A stretch of DNA of 22,744 nucleotides from positions 1 to 22,744 of the forward strand of contig DBMA01000014.1 in assembly GCA_002298905.1 (NCBI GenBank), in the 5' to 3' direction. The notes under the pieces were generated by a model, which was not told the DNA's origin, did no database searches, and saw only the letters and a list, made by a program, of their open reading frames with translations. The stretch comes from Mycoplasma sp. UBA710. Its GTDB lineage: Bacteria > Bacillota_I > Bacilli_A > Mycoplasmatales > Metamycoplasmataceae. Shown one piece after another: positions 8,206 through 18,337 of the stretch. The position numbers and the translations under genes were made by a program. Positions within the stretch are counted from its first letter, which is position 1; each line of letters starts with the position of its first letter.

Positions 8206-10929
8206 TTAATTATTATCAGAACCATTAGAATTTGTATTATCAATATTATTAAGCATTAATTCTTGAGTTCTTGATATTTCTTTTTCAACTTCTTGCTCAA
8301 TATGCTCAATATCTAAAATAGCTACTGATTGAATTTTTGAATTATCTTTAATTTGAATTACTCGAACACCTTTAGTAGATCTTGAGCTATCAGCAATAGA
8401 ATCTAAATTTGTTCTAATAGCAACCCCTTTATTTGTTACTACCATGATATCTTCATTACCTGAAACTAAACCAACATAAATTAATGAACCTGATTTTTCA
8501 GAATTAATTGATTTAACTCCTTTGGCACCTCTTTTAGTTTGACGATAATCAGCCAATGATGTTTTCTTACCAAATCCATTAGCTCCTATTGAAAGTACAA
8601 CATTACCTTCTGATGTATTTGATGCTCCGATAATATATTCCTTATCAGGAGCATCAAATCTCATTCCAGTAACTCCTGTTGCTGTTCTTGACATTGGTCT
8701 TACTTCATCAACAGAAAAACGAACAACCTTACCATTTGATGCCCCTAAAATTATTTCATCATTTTCTTTTACTTTCATTGCTTTAACTAATTCATCACCT
8801 TCACGCATACTTAAAGCAATTTTCCCATTTCTATTAATTCTTTGATATTGATTAATTGGTGTTCTTTTGATAATTCCTGATTTAGTAATGGTTACTAAAA
8901 ATTCATTATCATTATAAGAATTAGTTGTTAATAAAGAAATAACTCTTTCATCTTTTTCAATTTGAATCAAATTTAAAAAAGGAATTCCTTTTGCTTGTTT
9001 TGACATTTCAGGAATTTGATGAGCTCTTAATCGATAAACCTTTCCAAAAGATGTAAAAATTAAAAGATCAGTATGAGTGGTTGTTGATAAAATTTTTGCA
9101 ACATCATCATCACTATATGTAGTTTGAGTTGAAGATCCCACCCCACCTCTTTTTTGTACACGGTACTCTATTAATGGAATTCTTTTAACATATCCTTTAG
9201 CACTCATTGTGATTAAAATATTTTTTTCAGGAATTAAATCTTCATCTGAAATATCACCAAAATTGTTGATATCAATTTCAGTTCTTCTTTCATCACTATA
9301 TTTATCTTTAATAATTGTTAATTCTTCAATAATTAATTGAATTAATTTGGCATGATTTGAAAGAATTTCTTCAAAATTTTTAATCATATTATTTAATTCA
9401 TTTAATTCTTCATTCATTTTTTCAATAGCAAGACCCGTTAGTCTTCCTAATCTCATTTCAGTAATAGCTTTTGCTTGTTTGTCTGATAAATTAAATTTTT
9501 CCATCATTTTAGTTTGAGCTTCAGAATCTGTTTTAGAATTTCTAATAATTTTAATAATTTCATCAATATTATTTACAGCAATTTTTAGTCCTTCTAAAAT
9601 ATGAGCTCTAGATTTAGCTTTTTCTAAATCAAATTGTATTCTTCTTGTAACTACATCAATTTGATGATTTAAATAGACTTGTAGGGCTGATTTTAAATTT
9701 AATAATTTAGGTTCATTATTAACTAAAGCAATCATATTTGCTGAATAATTGATTTGTAAATTTGTTAATTTAAATAATTGATTCAACATTACTTCAGGTA
9801 CTATATTTTTTCTTAATTCAATTACAACTCTAATACCTTTTCTTGAAGTTTCATCTCTTAAATCAACAATTCCTTCAATTTTTTTATCTTTAATTAAAGT
9901 GGCAATTTTTTCAATCATTGCTGGTTTTTTTACTTCATACGGAATTTCTGTAACAATAATTCTAGATTTACCATTTTTTAATAATTCAATATGGGTTTTA
10001 GATCTTGTAATAATTGATCCTTTTCCTGTTGTATAAGCATCAATAATTCCTTTTTTACCTAAAATAGTAGCACCTGTTGGAAAATCAGGACCTTTGACAT
10101 ATTGCATTAATTCTTCAATAGTAATTTCTGGATTTCTAGCTAAAGCTATAACTCCATCAATTACTTCGCCCAAATTATGAGGAGGAATATTTGTAGCCAT
10201 TCCTACAGCAATTCCGACTGACCCAGAAACTAATAAATTAGGAAATCTTGCCGGCAAAACTATAGGTTCTTGTTCTGAACCATCATAATTAGGAATAAAA
10301 TCAACAGTGTTTTTTTTCAAACCATCAATCATTTCATTAGCAATTTTAGACATTCTTGCTTCAGTATAACGCATAGCAGCAGCTTCATCACCATCAATAG
10401 AACCAAAATTACCATGACCATCAATTAAAGGATAACGTAATGAAAAATCTTGAGCCATTCTAACCATAGATTCATATATGGCACTATCACCATGAGGGTG
10501 ATATTTCCCTAAAACATCACCAACAATTCTTGCTGATTTTTTGAATGGATCTGAAGAAGTAACACCTAATTCAGACATAGAATATAAAATTCTTCTATGA
10601 ACAGGTTTTAATCCATCTCTTGCATCAGGAAGAGCACGAGAAACAATAACACTCATTGCATATTCTAAGAATGATTTTCTCATTTCTTGTGAAACATTAA
10701 TAGGAGCAAGAAATTCTGTTTCTTCATCAATTAGTTGAGATTTAACTTGATATTCTTCGTTATTTTGAGGAATTATTTCTTCTTCATCATCTACAATGAT
10801 TTTCTTTACTTCATTTTCATCTGAAAAAACAACTTTTAATTCATCTGTATGACCATAATATTGAGAATCATTGTCATCATTAATGATTTCCTTATTTTTT
10901 TTATTTTCTTCATCATCATTAAAAAACAT
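8206..10929 (-). CDS. gyrA: DNA gyrase subunit A
   Basis: 907-aa breakage-reunion subunit of the type II topoisomerase that introduces negative supercoils. Conserved blocks include EYAMSVIVSRALPDARDGLKP (from about 89), the winged-helix region with GKYHPHGDSAIYE (141-153), catalytic Tyr188 in AAMRYTEAR, and six C-terminal beta-pinwheel blades. The GyrA-box is at about 592-598 (QKRGGVG), which favours GyrA over ParC. At the quinolone-determining positions equivalent to E. coli 83 and 87 the residues are Ser149 and Glu153. The first 75 residues are an acidic extension (many Asp/Glu, no hydrophobic core) not found in typical GyrA, and the C-terminal tail is polar and Asn-rich. No in-frame TGA is used. 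AGGAG precedes the ATG, and a TATAAT lies about 40 bp upstream. Confidence 0.97.
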   Translation of the reverse strand: MFFNDDEENKKNKEIINDDNDSQYYGHTDELKVVFSDENEVKKIIVDDEEEIIPQNNEEYQVKSQLIDEETEFLAPINVSQEMRKSFLEYAMSVIVSRALPDARDGLKPVHRRILYSMSELGVTSSDPFKKSARIVGDVLGKYHPHGDSAIYESMVRMAQDFSLRYPLIDGHGNFGSIDGDEAAAMRYTEARMSKIANEMIDGLKKNTVDFIPNYDGSEQEPIVLPARFPNLLVSGSVGIAVGMATNIPPHNLGEVIDGVIALARNPEITIEELMQYVKGPDFPTGATILGKKGIIDAYTTGKGSIITRSKTHIELLKNGKSRIIVTEIPYEVKKPAMIEKIATLIKDKKIEGIVDLRDETSRKGIRVVIELRKNIVPEVMLNQLFKLTNLQINYSANMIALVNNEPKLLNLKSALQVYLNHQIDVVTRRIQFDLEKAKSRAHILEGLKIAVNNIDEIIKIIRNSKTDSEAQTKMMEKFNLSDKQAKAITEMRLGRLTGLAIEKMNEELNELNNMIKNFEEILSNHAKLIQLIIEELTIIKDKYSDERRTEIDINNFGDISDEDLIPEKNILITMSAKGYVKRIPLIEYRVQKRGGVGSSTQTTYSDDDVAKILSTTTHTDLLIFTSFGKVYRLRAHQIPEMSKQAKGIPFLNLIQIEKDERVISLLTTNSYNDNEFLVTITKSGIIKRTPINQYQRINRNGKIALSMREGDELVKAMKVKENDEIILGASNGKVVRFSVDEVRPMSRTATGVTGMRFDAPDKEYIIGASNTSEGNVVLSIGANGFGKKTSLADYRQTKRGAKGVKSINSEKSGSLIYVGLVSGNEDIMVVTNKGVAIRTNLDSIADSSRSTKGVRVIQIKDNSKIQSVAILDIEHIEQEVEKEISRTQELMLNNIDNTNSNGSDNN

Positions 10930-10968
10930 AAAAAACTCCTAAATTTTTATCTTATTTTGCTTTTTTAA

Positions 10969-10974
10969 ATTATA
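10969..10974 (-). promoter_or_regulatory. Candidate gyrA promoter -10 box
   Basis: TATAAT on the minus strand, 39 bp before the gyrA ATG, with a normal leader containing AGGAG. The expected -35 region lies inside an all-A/T inverted repeat (10980-11008) and has no TTGACA-like hexamer. It is probably the promoter of the gyrA-fmt run, because the upstream gene ends only about 30 bp away. Confidence 0.55.
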
Positions 10975-10979
10975 CTAGA

Positions 10980-11008
10980 AATTAATATATATTATATATA
11001 TATTAATT
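10980..11008. repeat. All-A/T inverted repeat at the lipoprotein 3' end
   Basis: Two perfect 12-base arms (10980-10991 and 10997-11008) with a 5-base loop, composed only of A and T. The repeat covers the stop codon of the long lipoprotein gene and lies just upstream of the gyrA -10 box. It could fold as a weak mRNA hairpin, but no T-run follows on the minus strand, so I do not call it a terminator. It could also be an AT-rich flexible element in the gyrA promoter. Confidence 0.5.
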
Positions 11009-14000
11009 AAAAAAATTGTCAAGATCTAGTAATATTGAAGTTTTATTTTGATTTGGTTTGTTAATAATTGTAGTGTTTTTAAAAGTGTCTTTTAAAATGA
11101 TTTGATTTTCTCTTTGAAAAACAATTTCTTCGATTCTATAAAGATTATCAAATAAATTTTTGGGTAAAATGTACAATTTGGGCAAAATTAATTTATTTAC
11201 ATCTTCTTCAAACAAAAATTCATAAATATTTTGGTATGGAATTAATTTTGTTGCATCATAAGGATTTGATATTTCAATTTTTGAAAAATCTAAAACCTTA
11301 GTTTGTTGATTATAAATTTTATAATATTGGAATTCTGGTGATGAAGAATCAAAAATTTTATTTCTTATTATTTTGTTATCTGATTGATTAGGAATTGCTC
11401 CACCAAATGAATTTAGTTTTACTTTAACATTTGGACCTATTTCAAAAGAAACTGTGCTATTAAATGAATTTGAACCAATACTCTTAATATCTAAAGTTTC
11501 AATACAAATTAAATTTTGATAATTCGCAAATACATTATCTTCGATTAAAGTAACACCTTGAAAATTTAATTTTGATAATTGAAGATTTGTAGATAATAAA
11601 TAGTTCTTTGGTATTTTTGTTGCTCCAACAAAAAAATTTTCATCTATTGATTCAATTTTAGCATTCGAAAATTTTCTTAACAAAGTATCTGTTATATTTT
11701 TATATATTTGATCACTTCATGAAATTTTTTTAATAATAAAACTGGAATTAAAAAAATACATAAAATTATTATTAATATTGCTTTCATTAGGTAATATTAA
11801 ATGATTAATTGTTCTATAACTTTCTTGTTTTTCTTTTTTAATTTCATTTGCAAATAACCAAAATTTATTGATTCATTCTTTTTCTTTCCAATTTTTATCA
11901 GTAAAAGAAGACATATCTCATATTTTTGTGCTTAAATCAAAATTAAAAAACTTTGCTAATTCTTCAAAAGAATCGGAAGTAAAAACTTTAGGAAAAATGC
12001 TTGTTGTTGGACTAAATAAATTATTAAATATTTGATATTTTGTAATATCAAAATTATAAATAGTGATATTTGATGAAACATAATTAAAAACATATTGTCC
12101 TAGTATAATATCATTGTTTAAATAAATATCATCGTTTAAACTAGAACATCCTGCAAAAGCATAATTATCTAGCTTTGTAATGTTTTTAAAGTCAAATGAA
12201 GTTAATTTTGAACAATAATTAAATGCATATTTTCCTATAGAAGTAACTCGAGGAAGTGAAATAGATAATAATTTAGAACAATAATTAAAAGCAGAATCTG
12301 CTATAGAAGTTAATTGTTCAAAAACAATAGATGTAATTTTCGTATTACTAAAAGCTCCTATCCCTAATGTTGATAAATTAGAAAAATTTAAATCACCCAT
12401 GATTTGAGAATAAGCAAAAGAATTTTCTAAAATGCTTGTTGGATTAAAATCACTTGCTAATGATATTTTTAAATCTGTGTTATAAAAACCCTTTGCTTCA
12501 ATAGTGGTAATATTTGATGGTAAAACAATGTTAATATGTGATCAATTATTCAAATCTTCAAAAGTTGATTGTTTAATAGTGTTTATATTTGATAAATCAA
12601 TTGAGTTAATTTTGCTTTCATATCCCATTAAAAAATAGTTTAAATTAGTTCTGACTTCAATAACTTTTTCATTTTGATAAAACTTATCTAAATGAAGAAT
12701 TTTTTTATCATCTAAAATAATGTTATCTAATCATGACTCACGATTTAAAGTTGCATTTGCTGATTGTGATAGTGATTTAAATTTATCTCAAGTATTAGAA
12801 TCTATCATTGCAACATTAGAAGAAATGTTAATTTCTTTATTTGTAAAATTACTATTCTTAAAAAAATCTAATGAAAAACTCAAATTTAGTAATTTAAAAT
12901 CATCAAAAACAATTTTATAAATTGGTAATGACTCTGATGAAAATGAATAGAAATAATCATCTAAACTATGAACTATATTTATTAAAGATTCTTTGTTAAA
13001 ATCTAAAATTGTTTTTTTGCTAATAACTAAAGAATTATTTTGAATTAAATTCGTAATATTATCGTTAAATTCTCTAGTTATTATTGCAGTAGATGGCAAT
13101 AAATATTTATTAATACCAATAATAAAACTAGGGATATTAATTTTTTTTATTTTTCAAGAACTAATATTGTTTTCAAATTTATATATTGTTTTATTAATAT
13201 TTTCAGTAAAAATAACTCCATTACATTCAATAGAAAAATTATTTAAAACTGATGATTTAAATGAAGGTAAATATACATTGTTAATAATGTTATTTTTATT
13301 ACTTGATAAAAATTGAGTCATTACTTTTAGAATATAATTTAATTTTTCATCTTTATCAAGTCATTCTTCTTTGATAATATCTAGTCTTAAATCTTTTTTG
13401 GAGTCATAAAATAAATTAATATTATTTAAATTCTCTAATCCTTGAATAATGGTTGTTTTATCAAAACAATCAGGATCATAATTAATAATATTTGAACTTA
13501 AAATTACTTTATCAATATAATTAGATGTAAATAAATTTGCTTTCAAATTGCTTAATTCAGCATTAGAGTTAAAAAAAACATTGGTAATACTATTCCCTAT
13601 AAAACTAGCATTAGGACCAAAAGTTATTGAATCAAAAAAAGAAAAATCTAGTTCATTAATAATATTTTTTCTTGAAAAATCTTTATTTAAGGTTATTGAC
13701 TTAACATTTGGATTTTCAATTCTTATTAAAGTTTGTCCAAAATATTGAGAAGATAAATTTAACTTCTCATCATTTAAATCATTATTATTGATAATTGTAA
13801 AAGTAATTTGGTTTTTAGGATCTATTTTTAAATGTGGTGTATGATTCGAAGTTGGTGGTGTTATATCCTCATTTAAATAATTTAATAATTTTAACTGAAA
13901 TCTAAAATAATTCAAAAAATTGTTCATATCTAAATTTTGAGAAATGATCTTTAATTGAAAATTTATTCCAATAATAATGCTATTTAATCTATCAAGATCA

Positions 14001-14551
14001 ATAAATTTTTTTATAAATTCTCCATTTTCAGGAGTAGACTTTAATAAATCAATTAAATTTTGATTTTCATATTCTTTTTTTAAATAAATATTCTGAGCAA
14101 TATAATCATTAATTTCTCTTGCATAATCTGTTTCTGAACGAAATCCATAACCCTTATGAGAAAAAAGTCGTGTATATTCTTCATTGTTATCTAAATTAAT
14201 TAATTTTAATTTTGCTTTAATATCATTACCTTCAATCAAAAAATCTTGAGATAAAACTTCTAGTTTTAAATTTAAATTTAAATCGTTTTGTTGAATAAAG
14301 AAAAATTTTTGTCTTTCTATATCATTATTTTTGAAATGATTAAAATACTCTTTTGGTACTCCTAAAGGATTTGGGCTAATTATTATTTTGCCTTCTTCAA
14401 CTAATTTTTGTAATTCATTAGTAATTACATCTTCTTGTTTATTTTCATTAGATCCACATGAAATAGTTGACATCGAAATTATAAATGGAGATAAAAATAA
14501 AAATGAAAATGAAAAAACTTTTATTTTTTTATTTTTAGATATTTTTTTCAT
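11003..14551 (-). CDS. Giant BspA-like leucine-rich-repeat lipoprotein
   Basis: 1182-aa surface lipoprotein in one open frame with TGA as Trp; with TGA as stop it would look like four or more fragments. Residues 1-32 form a lipoprotein signal (basic start, hydrophobic core, lipobox STISC), so Cys32 is the lipidated residue. Treponemal-type leucine-rich repeats are clearest at about 650-830, with units such as LTSIADSAFNYCSKLLSISL and VTSIGKYAFNYCSKLTSFDF. The AF dipeptides fall with Phe at 734, 755, 777 and 799, a 21-22 residue period. Degenerate repeats occur at about 275-390 and 960-1050. Between them are Trp-containing helical linkers (for example KEEWLDKDEKL and NWKEKEWINKFW). Family members act in adhesion or host binding; that role here is inferred. 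No Shine-Dalgarno precedes the ATG. A terminator separates it from the ATPase cluster. Confidence 0.92.
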
Positions 14552-14556
14552 AGTAA

Positions 14557-14562
14557 ATTATA
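14557..14562 (-). promoter_or_regulatory. -10 box giving a near-leaderless lipoprotein mRNA
   Basis: TATAAT on the minus strand ends 5 bases before the ATG at 14551, between the upstream terminator hairpin and the gene. Transcription from a -10 box normally starts 6-8 bases downstream, so the RNA would begin at or next to the A of the ATG. This agrees with the absence of any Shine-Dalgarno. No -35 consensus is visible. Confidence 0.5.
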
Positions 14563-14571
14563 TTTTAATTT

Positions 14572-14604
14572 AAAAAAATAAAAAAGCTTAAGTAAAAGCT
14601 TTTT
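14572..14604 (-). terminator. Intrinsic terminator of the F1-like ATPase operon
   Basis: On the minus strand, 21 bp after the beta-like stop codon, a perfect 9-bp stem (AAAAAGCTT and AAGCTTTTT, at 14604-14596 and 14589-14581) with a 6-base loop is followed by TATTTTTTT. It has only two G-C pairs per stem but has the standard stem plus T-run form, and it sits exactly between the ATPase genes and the independent lipoprotein gene. Confidence 0.75.
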
Positions 14605-14625
14605 CATATATTTTTGATTTTTAAA

Positions 14626-16725
14626 TTATTTTAAAACTTGTTGTTGTACATTAACTTGTTGAGTAGAATTGAATTTTTCAATAACTTCTGATAATCCTCC
14701 AACAAAAGCAAATGTTGATTCTGGAATATGGTTAAATTGTCCTGAAATGATTGCCTCTACTGAATCTAAAGTTTCTTCTAATTTAACAAATCTTCCTGGT
14801 GTTCCAGTAAATTTTTCACTAATTGTAAATGGTTGAGTCATAAATCTTCTTAATCTTCTTCCTGTTTCTACAATTTGTTTATCAGAATCTGTTAAGGCTT
14901 CAAACCCTAAAACATTAATGATTTCTTCTAATTTAATCAATTTATTTAAAATTTGTGTTGTGTTTCTTGCTATTGTAATATGACGTTTTGAAGTAAATTT
15001 AATTGATAATAATTTTGATGAACTTGCTAATGGATCAACAGCTGGATAAATTCCTTGCGCAGCCAATGCTCTAGATAAAATAATTGTTGAATCGAAGTGA
15101 GCAAATGTTGCAACAGGAGCTGGATCTGTAAAGTCATCGGCTGGAATATACATAGCTTGAATAGATGTAATATCTCCATCTAATGATGAATTAATACGTT
15201 CTTGTAATCTTCCCATCTCAGAAACAAGTGTTGGTTGATATCCAACAGTTGAAGGTGTTCTTTCTAAAAGTGTTGAAAGTTCTGAACCAGCTTGCACATA
15301 ACGGAAAACATTATCAATAAATAACAATACTGATTTACCTAAATTATTTCTGAAATATTCAGCAACTTTAACTCCTGTAAATCCAGCTCTTAAACGCAAT
15401 CCAGGAGCTTCATTCATTTGACCAAAAACAAATGTTGTTTTGTCAATGAATCCTAATTCTTTAGCTTCTTGTCATAATTCATGACCTTCACGAATACGTT
15501 CACCAATCCCTGTAAATACAGATAAACCATCATGATGTTTAATAAAAGTGTTAATTAATTCTTGAACAATAACTGTTTTACCAACTCCAGCTCCTCCAAG
15601 TAATCCTGTTTTACCACCTTTTGCAATAGGGATTAATAAATCAATAACTTTAATTCCTGTTTCTAATAATTCTGTTTTAGGAATAATTTTATATCTATCT
15701 TTTTGGTTAACTTCAGTTACATATAGGGGCGCATATTGTTTACCATCTAATTTGTGTTTTGGATCATCTAGTATTCTTCCAATTGGGTCAATAACTCTAC
15801 CTAAAATTTTTGAAGAAATTTGTATTGAATATGGTTGGTTTTTTGAACGAACTTCTTGTCCAATTGCTAATCCTTCTTCAGGTCCTAAAACAAACGCTGA
15901 AATTAATTTGTCATTAATAATTTCTGATACTTCTAATATTCTTGTTTCTCCATTTGATAATGTTGCTTCAAATGATGAACCAATAGCAACTTTTTCAGAT
16001 GCTTGAATAATTTGGATTTTATAAACTTGAGATTTTACTTCTGAAACAATACCTTTTATTACATAACCTTTTTGTTCTAAAGGTTTAACAGGATTTGTTC
16101 CTTTGAATTTTTTGTTAGCATTTTCTTTTCTTTTTAAAAATTCATCTGATGATTGAGCTTTAATAATAGCTGCAATTAATCTTGTTTTTTCTGATCTTTC
16201 ATTTGATGGAATATTTAACATATCTGCAATAACATTTAATTGTGCTTCTAGCATTAAAGCTAAATCTTCCATTTTATAAATTTTGAATTGCAATTCATTT
16301 TCACTTGTTTTTAAAGAATCTAATTCTTGTGTTTGTTCTTTAGTATCTAATTTTATTGTTTTTGTTTTTCCTGATTTTGTAGATTCAACTTTTTTAACAG
16401 TTTTTTCTAACAAAATAGTATTTGTACCTTTATTTAAATCTGATTTTTTCATTCTTGCAGCTTCCAATTCTCTTGTTTTAATAACGGCAACATCATCTAT
16501 TTTTGGTTTACCATATTCTTCTTGATTTTCATAAATTGTTTTACAAATTAGATATTTGTTTTTAATATCAAAAGCAAGAATTTTCTTAATTAAATCTTGT
16601 TTATTTGTTATATGTGATGTTGTAATTTTTCCAATTTTAGCAGCTTTTTTTAAATTAATAAAATCAAAACCTTCTAAATATTTTCTACGATCAGCAGCTG
16701 ATTTATACACTTCATTAAATTTCAT
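14626..16725 (-). CDS. F1-like ATPase beta (catalytic) subunit, N-terminally extended
   Basis: 699-aa catalytic subunit of a specialised F1-like ATPase. The F1-beta core spans about 218-690 and keeps every hydrolysis element I can check: P-loop GGAGVGKT (377-384), general-base Glu409 in GIGERIREGHE, Walker B LLFIDNVF (467-474), Arg489 in LLERTPSTVGYQPT, DDFTDPAPVATFAH, and YPAVDPL with the adenine-side Tyr. In contrast, the DELSEED lever that pushes gamma reads EALTDSD (609-615). Residues 1-215 are an extension absent from ATP-synthase beta (usually about 470 aa). It is charged and helical, with two helix-loop-helix stretches near 24-50 and 150-190 that resemble SAP/Rho_N-type motifs. One TGA (15469-15471) is Trp418. 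The gene overlaps alpha by 11 bp. The extension fits the mycoplasma type 3 (gliding-associated) beta best, which is inference. Confidence 0.95.
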
Positions 16726-18322
16726 AAGCTATTCCTTTCTCTAGACCTCTTCTTTCATATGCTAGAAGAACTCTACCATCATTTCTAATATCTTTGAATA
16801 CTTTAACAAATTCTGGATTATTTCTTAATCATTTATTTTCTGATAATAAGTGGTATTTTACTAGAGGTAAAATTATGTGTTTCATATATAATCCAACAAT
16901 TTCATCATCAATTGATTTTTCATTAATAATTTTAATTAATTTTTGTCCTAAAATATCTTTTTCAAAGAATACTTTTATTACATCTCTTAAAACAATTAAT
17001 AATTCATTTGATTTTTCCATAGCTTCGTTGAAGAATAATGATAAGAAACCATTTTTTAACATTAAGAATAATAATGATGTAACTTCTAATGAAACTACTT
17101 CATATTCATCTTGCTGAATAATAATTTCAAATGCTTTTCCTTTTGCAATTGTTTCACGATCTTTTTCAGAAATATTAGAGTTAAATGAAGCAAATTTTTT
17201 GAAATTTTCATATTCAGATACTAAATTTTTTAATCCTGAAGTTGCTTTTTGCATTGATTTTGTTTGAACTTGAGATCCTAAACGAGAAACTGAAATTGAT
17301 ATTTCAATAGCTGGTCTTCTACCTTCATTAAAAATATCAGCAGATGTATAAATTTGACCATCTGTAATAGAAATAATATTTGTTGGAATATATCCTGAAA
17401 TATCTCCATCTAATGTTTGAGCGATAGGAATCATTGTAATTGATCCACCACCAAATTCTGGTTGATATCTTCCACATCTTTCTAGTAATCTTGAATGTAC
17501 ATAGAAAATATCTCCAGGGAACGCTTCACGACCAGGAGCTGATCCTGTTGATAATGATAATTCTCTATATGCATCAGCATGATTTGTTAGATCATCAAAT
17601 ATTACTAAAACGTCTTCACCTTGTTCTTGTAAGTATTCAGCAATTGAAGCACCAAAATAAGGAGCTAAGAATTTTGAAGCAGCAGAATCATCTGGTGCTG
17701 TACCAACAATAATTGTTTTTTGTAATACTCCTTTTTTCTCTAAAATATTTCTGATTTCTATTAATTCTTCACGTTTTTTTCCTATTGCAACATATATATT
17801 TACAACGTTTGTTTTTTCTTGTGAAATTAAAGCTGTAATAGCAATTGATGTTTTACCTGTAACAGCATCTCCAACAATCAATTCTTTTTGTCCTCTACCA
17901 ATTGGTAAAATCCCATCAATAGCTGATGTTCCGGTTTGAAGAGGTTGATTAACTTCTTTTCTTGCATAAAGAGGTTTTGCCTCTGATAAAACAAATTTTT
18001 GAGATAAAACTTTAACAACATCTATTGGATTACCTTCAACTAATATTTCTGAATTAACATTAATTATTGCTCCAAAAAAATTATTTAAAATAGAAACTGA
18101 AAATACCTTTCCTGTTGCAAAAGCTTTTTGACCAACTTTTAATGTTTCTTGAGTATTTTTTCCAACTAAAGCTACATATGCACGATAAAAATTAGCTTTA
18201 ATTACAATACCATTAATTCCTTTTCCAAATTTAATTTCTTCAAAAAATTGATAAGAATGTTGACCTTCAACAACAATAATGTCATCTTTGATAGAAATTA
18301 TTGTTAATTCTTTTTCTTTCAT
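16715..18322 (-). CDS. F1-like ATPase alpha (non-catalytic) subunit
   Basis: 535-aa regulatory partner of the beta-like subunit. It shows the F1-alpha core: PIGRGQKELIVGDAVTGKTS with P-loop 151-158, LSLSTGSAPGREAFPGDIFYVHSRLLER, GGGSITMIPIAQT, and the arginine finger Arg347 in ISVSRLGSQVQTKSM, followed by the alpha C-terminal helical domain with KFASFNSNISEKD. Two departures matter. The protein begins directly at the beta-barrel strand, lacking the first 20 or so residues that hold the delta subunit in ATP synthase, and the P-loop has AV where GDRQTGKT is usual. A TGA near 16828 is read as Trp, which adds about 38 residues beyond the apparent stop and creates the overlap with beta. The start has an AAAGGA ribosome site. 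It follows the 216-aa gene after 15 bp. Confidence 0.95.
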
Positions 18323-18337
18323 ATTTTTTCCTTTCTC

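Noticed and set aside
11003..14551. Series of broken lipoprotein pseudogenes
   Set aside because: All interrupting codons are TGA and the frame is kept throughout; with TGA as Trp it is one intact gene.
16794..17117. Open frame on the plus strand antisense to the alpha subunit
   Set aside because: Shadow of a strongly conserved gene; no ribosome site or protein-like features. Other antisense frames over alpha, beta and the lipoproteins were dismissed for the same reason.
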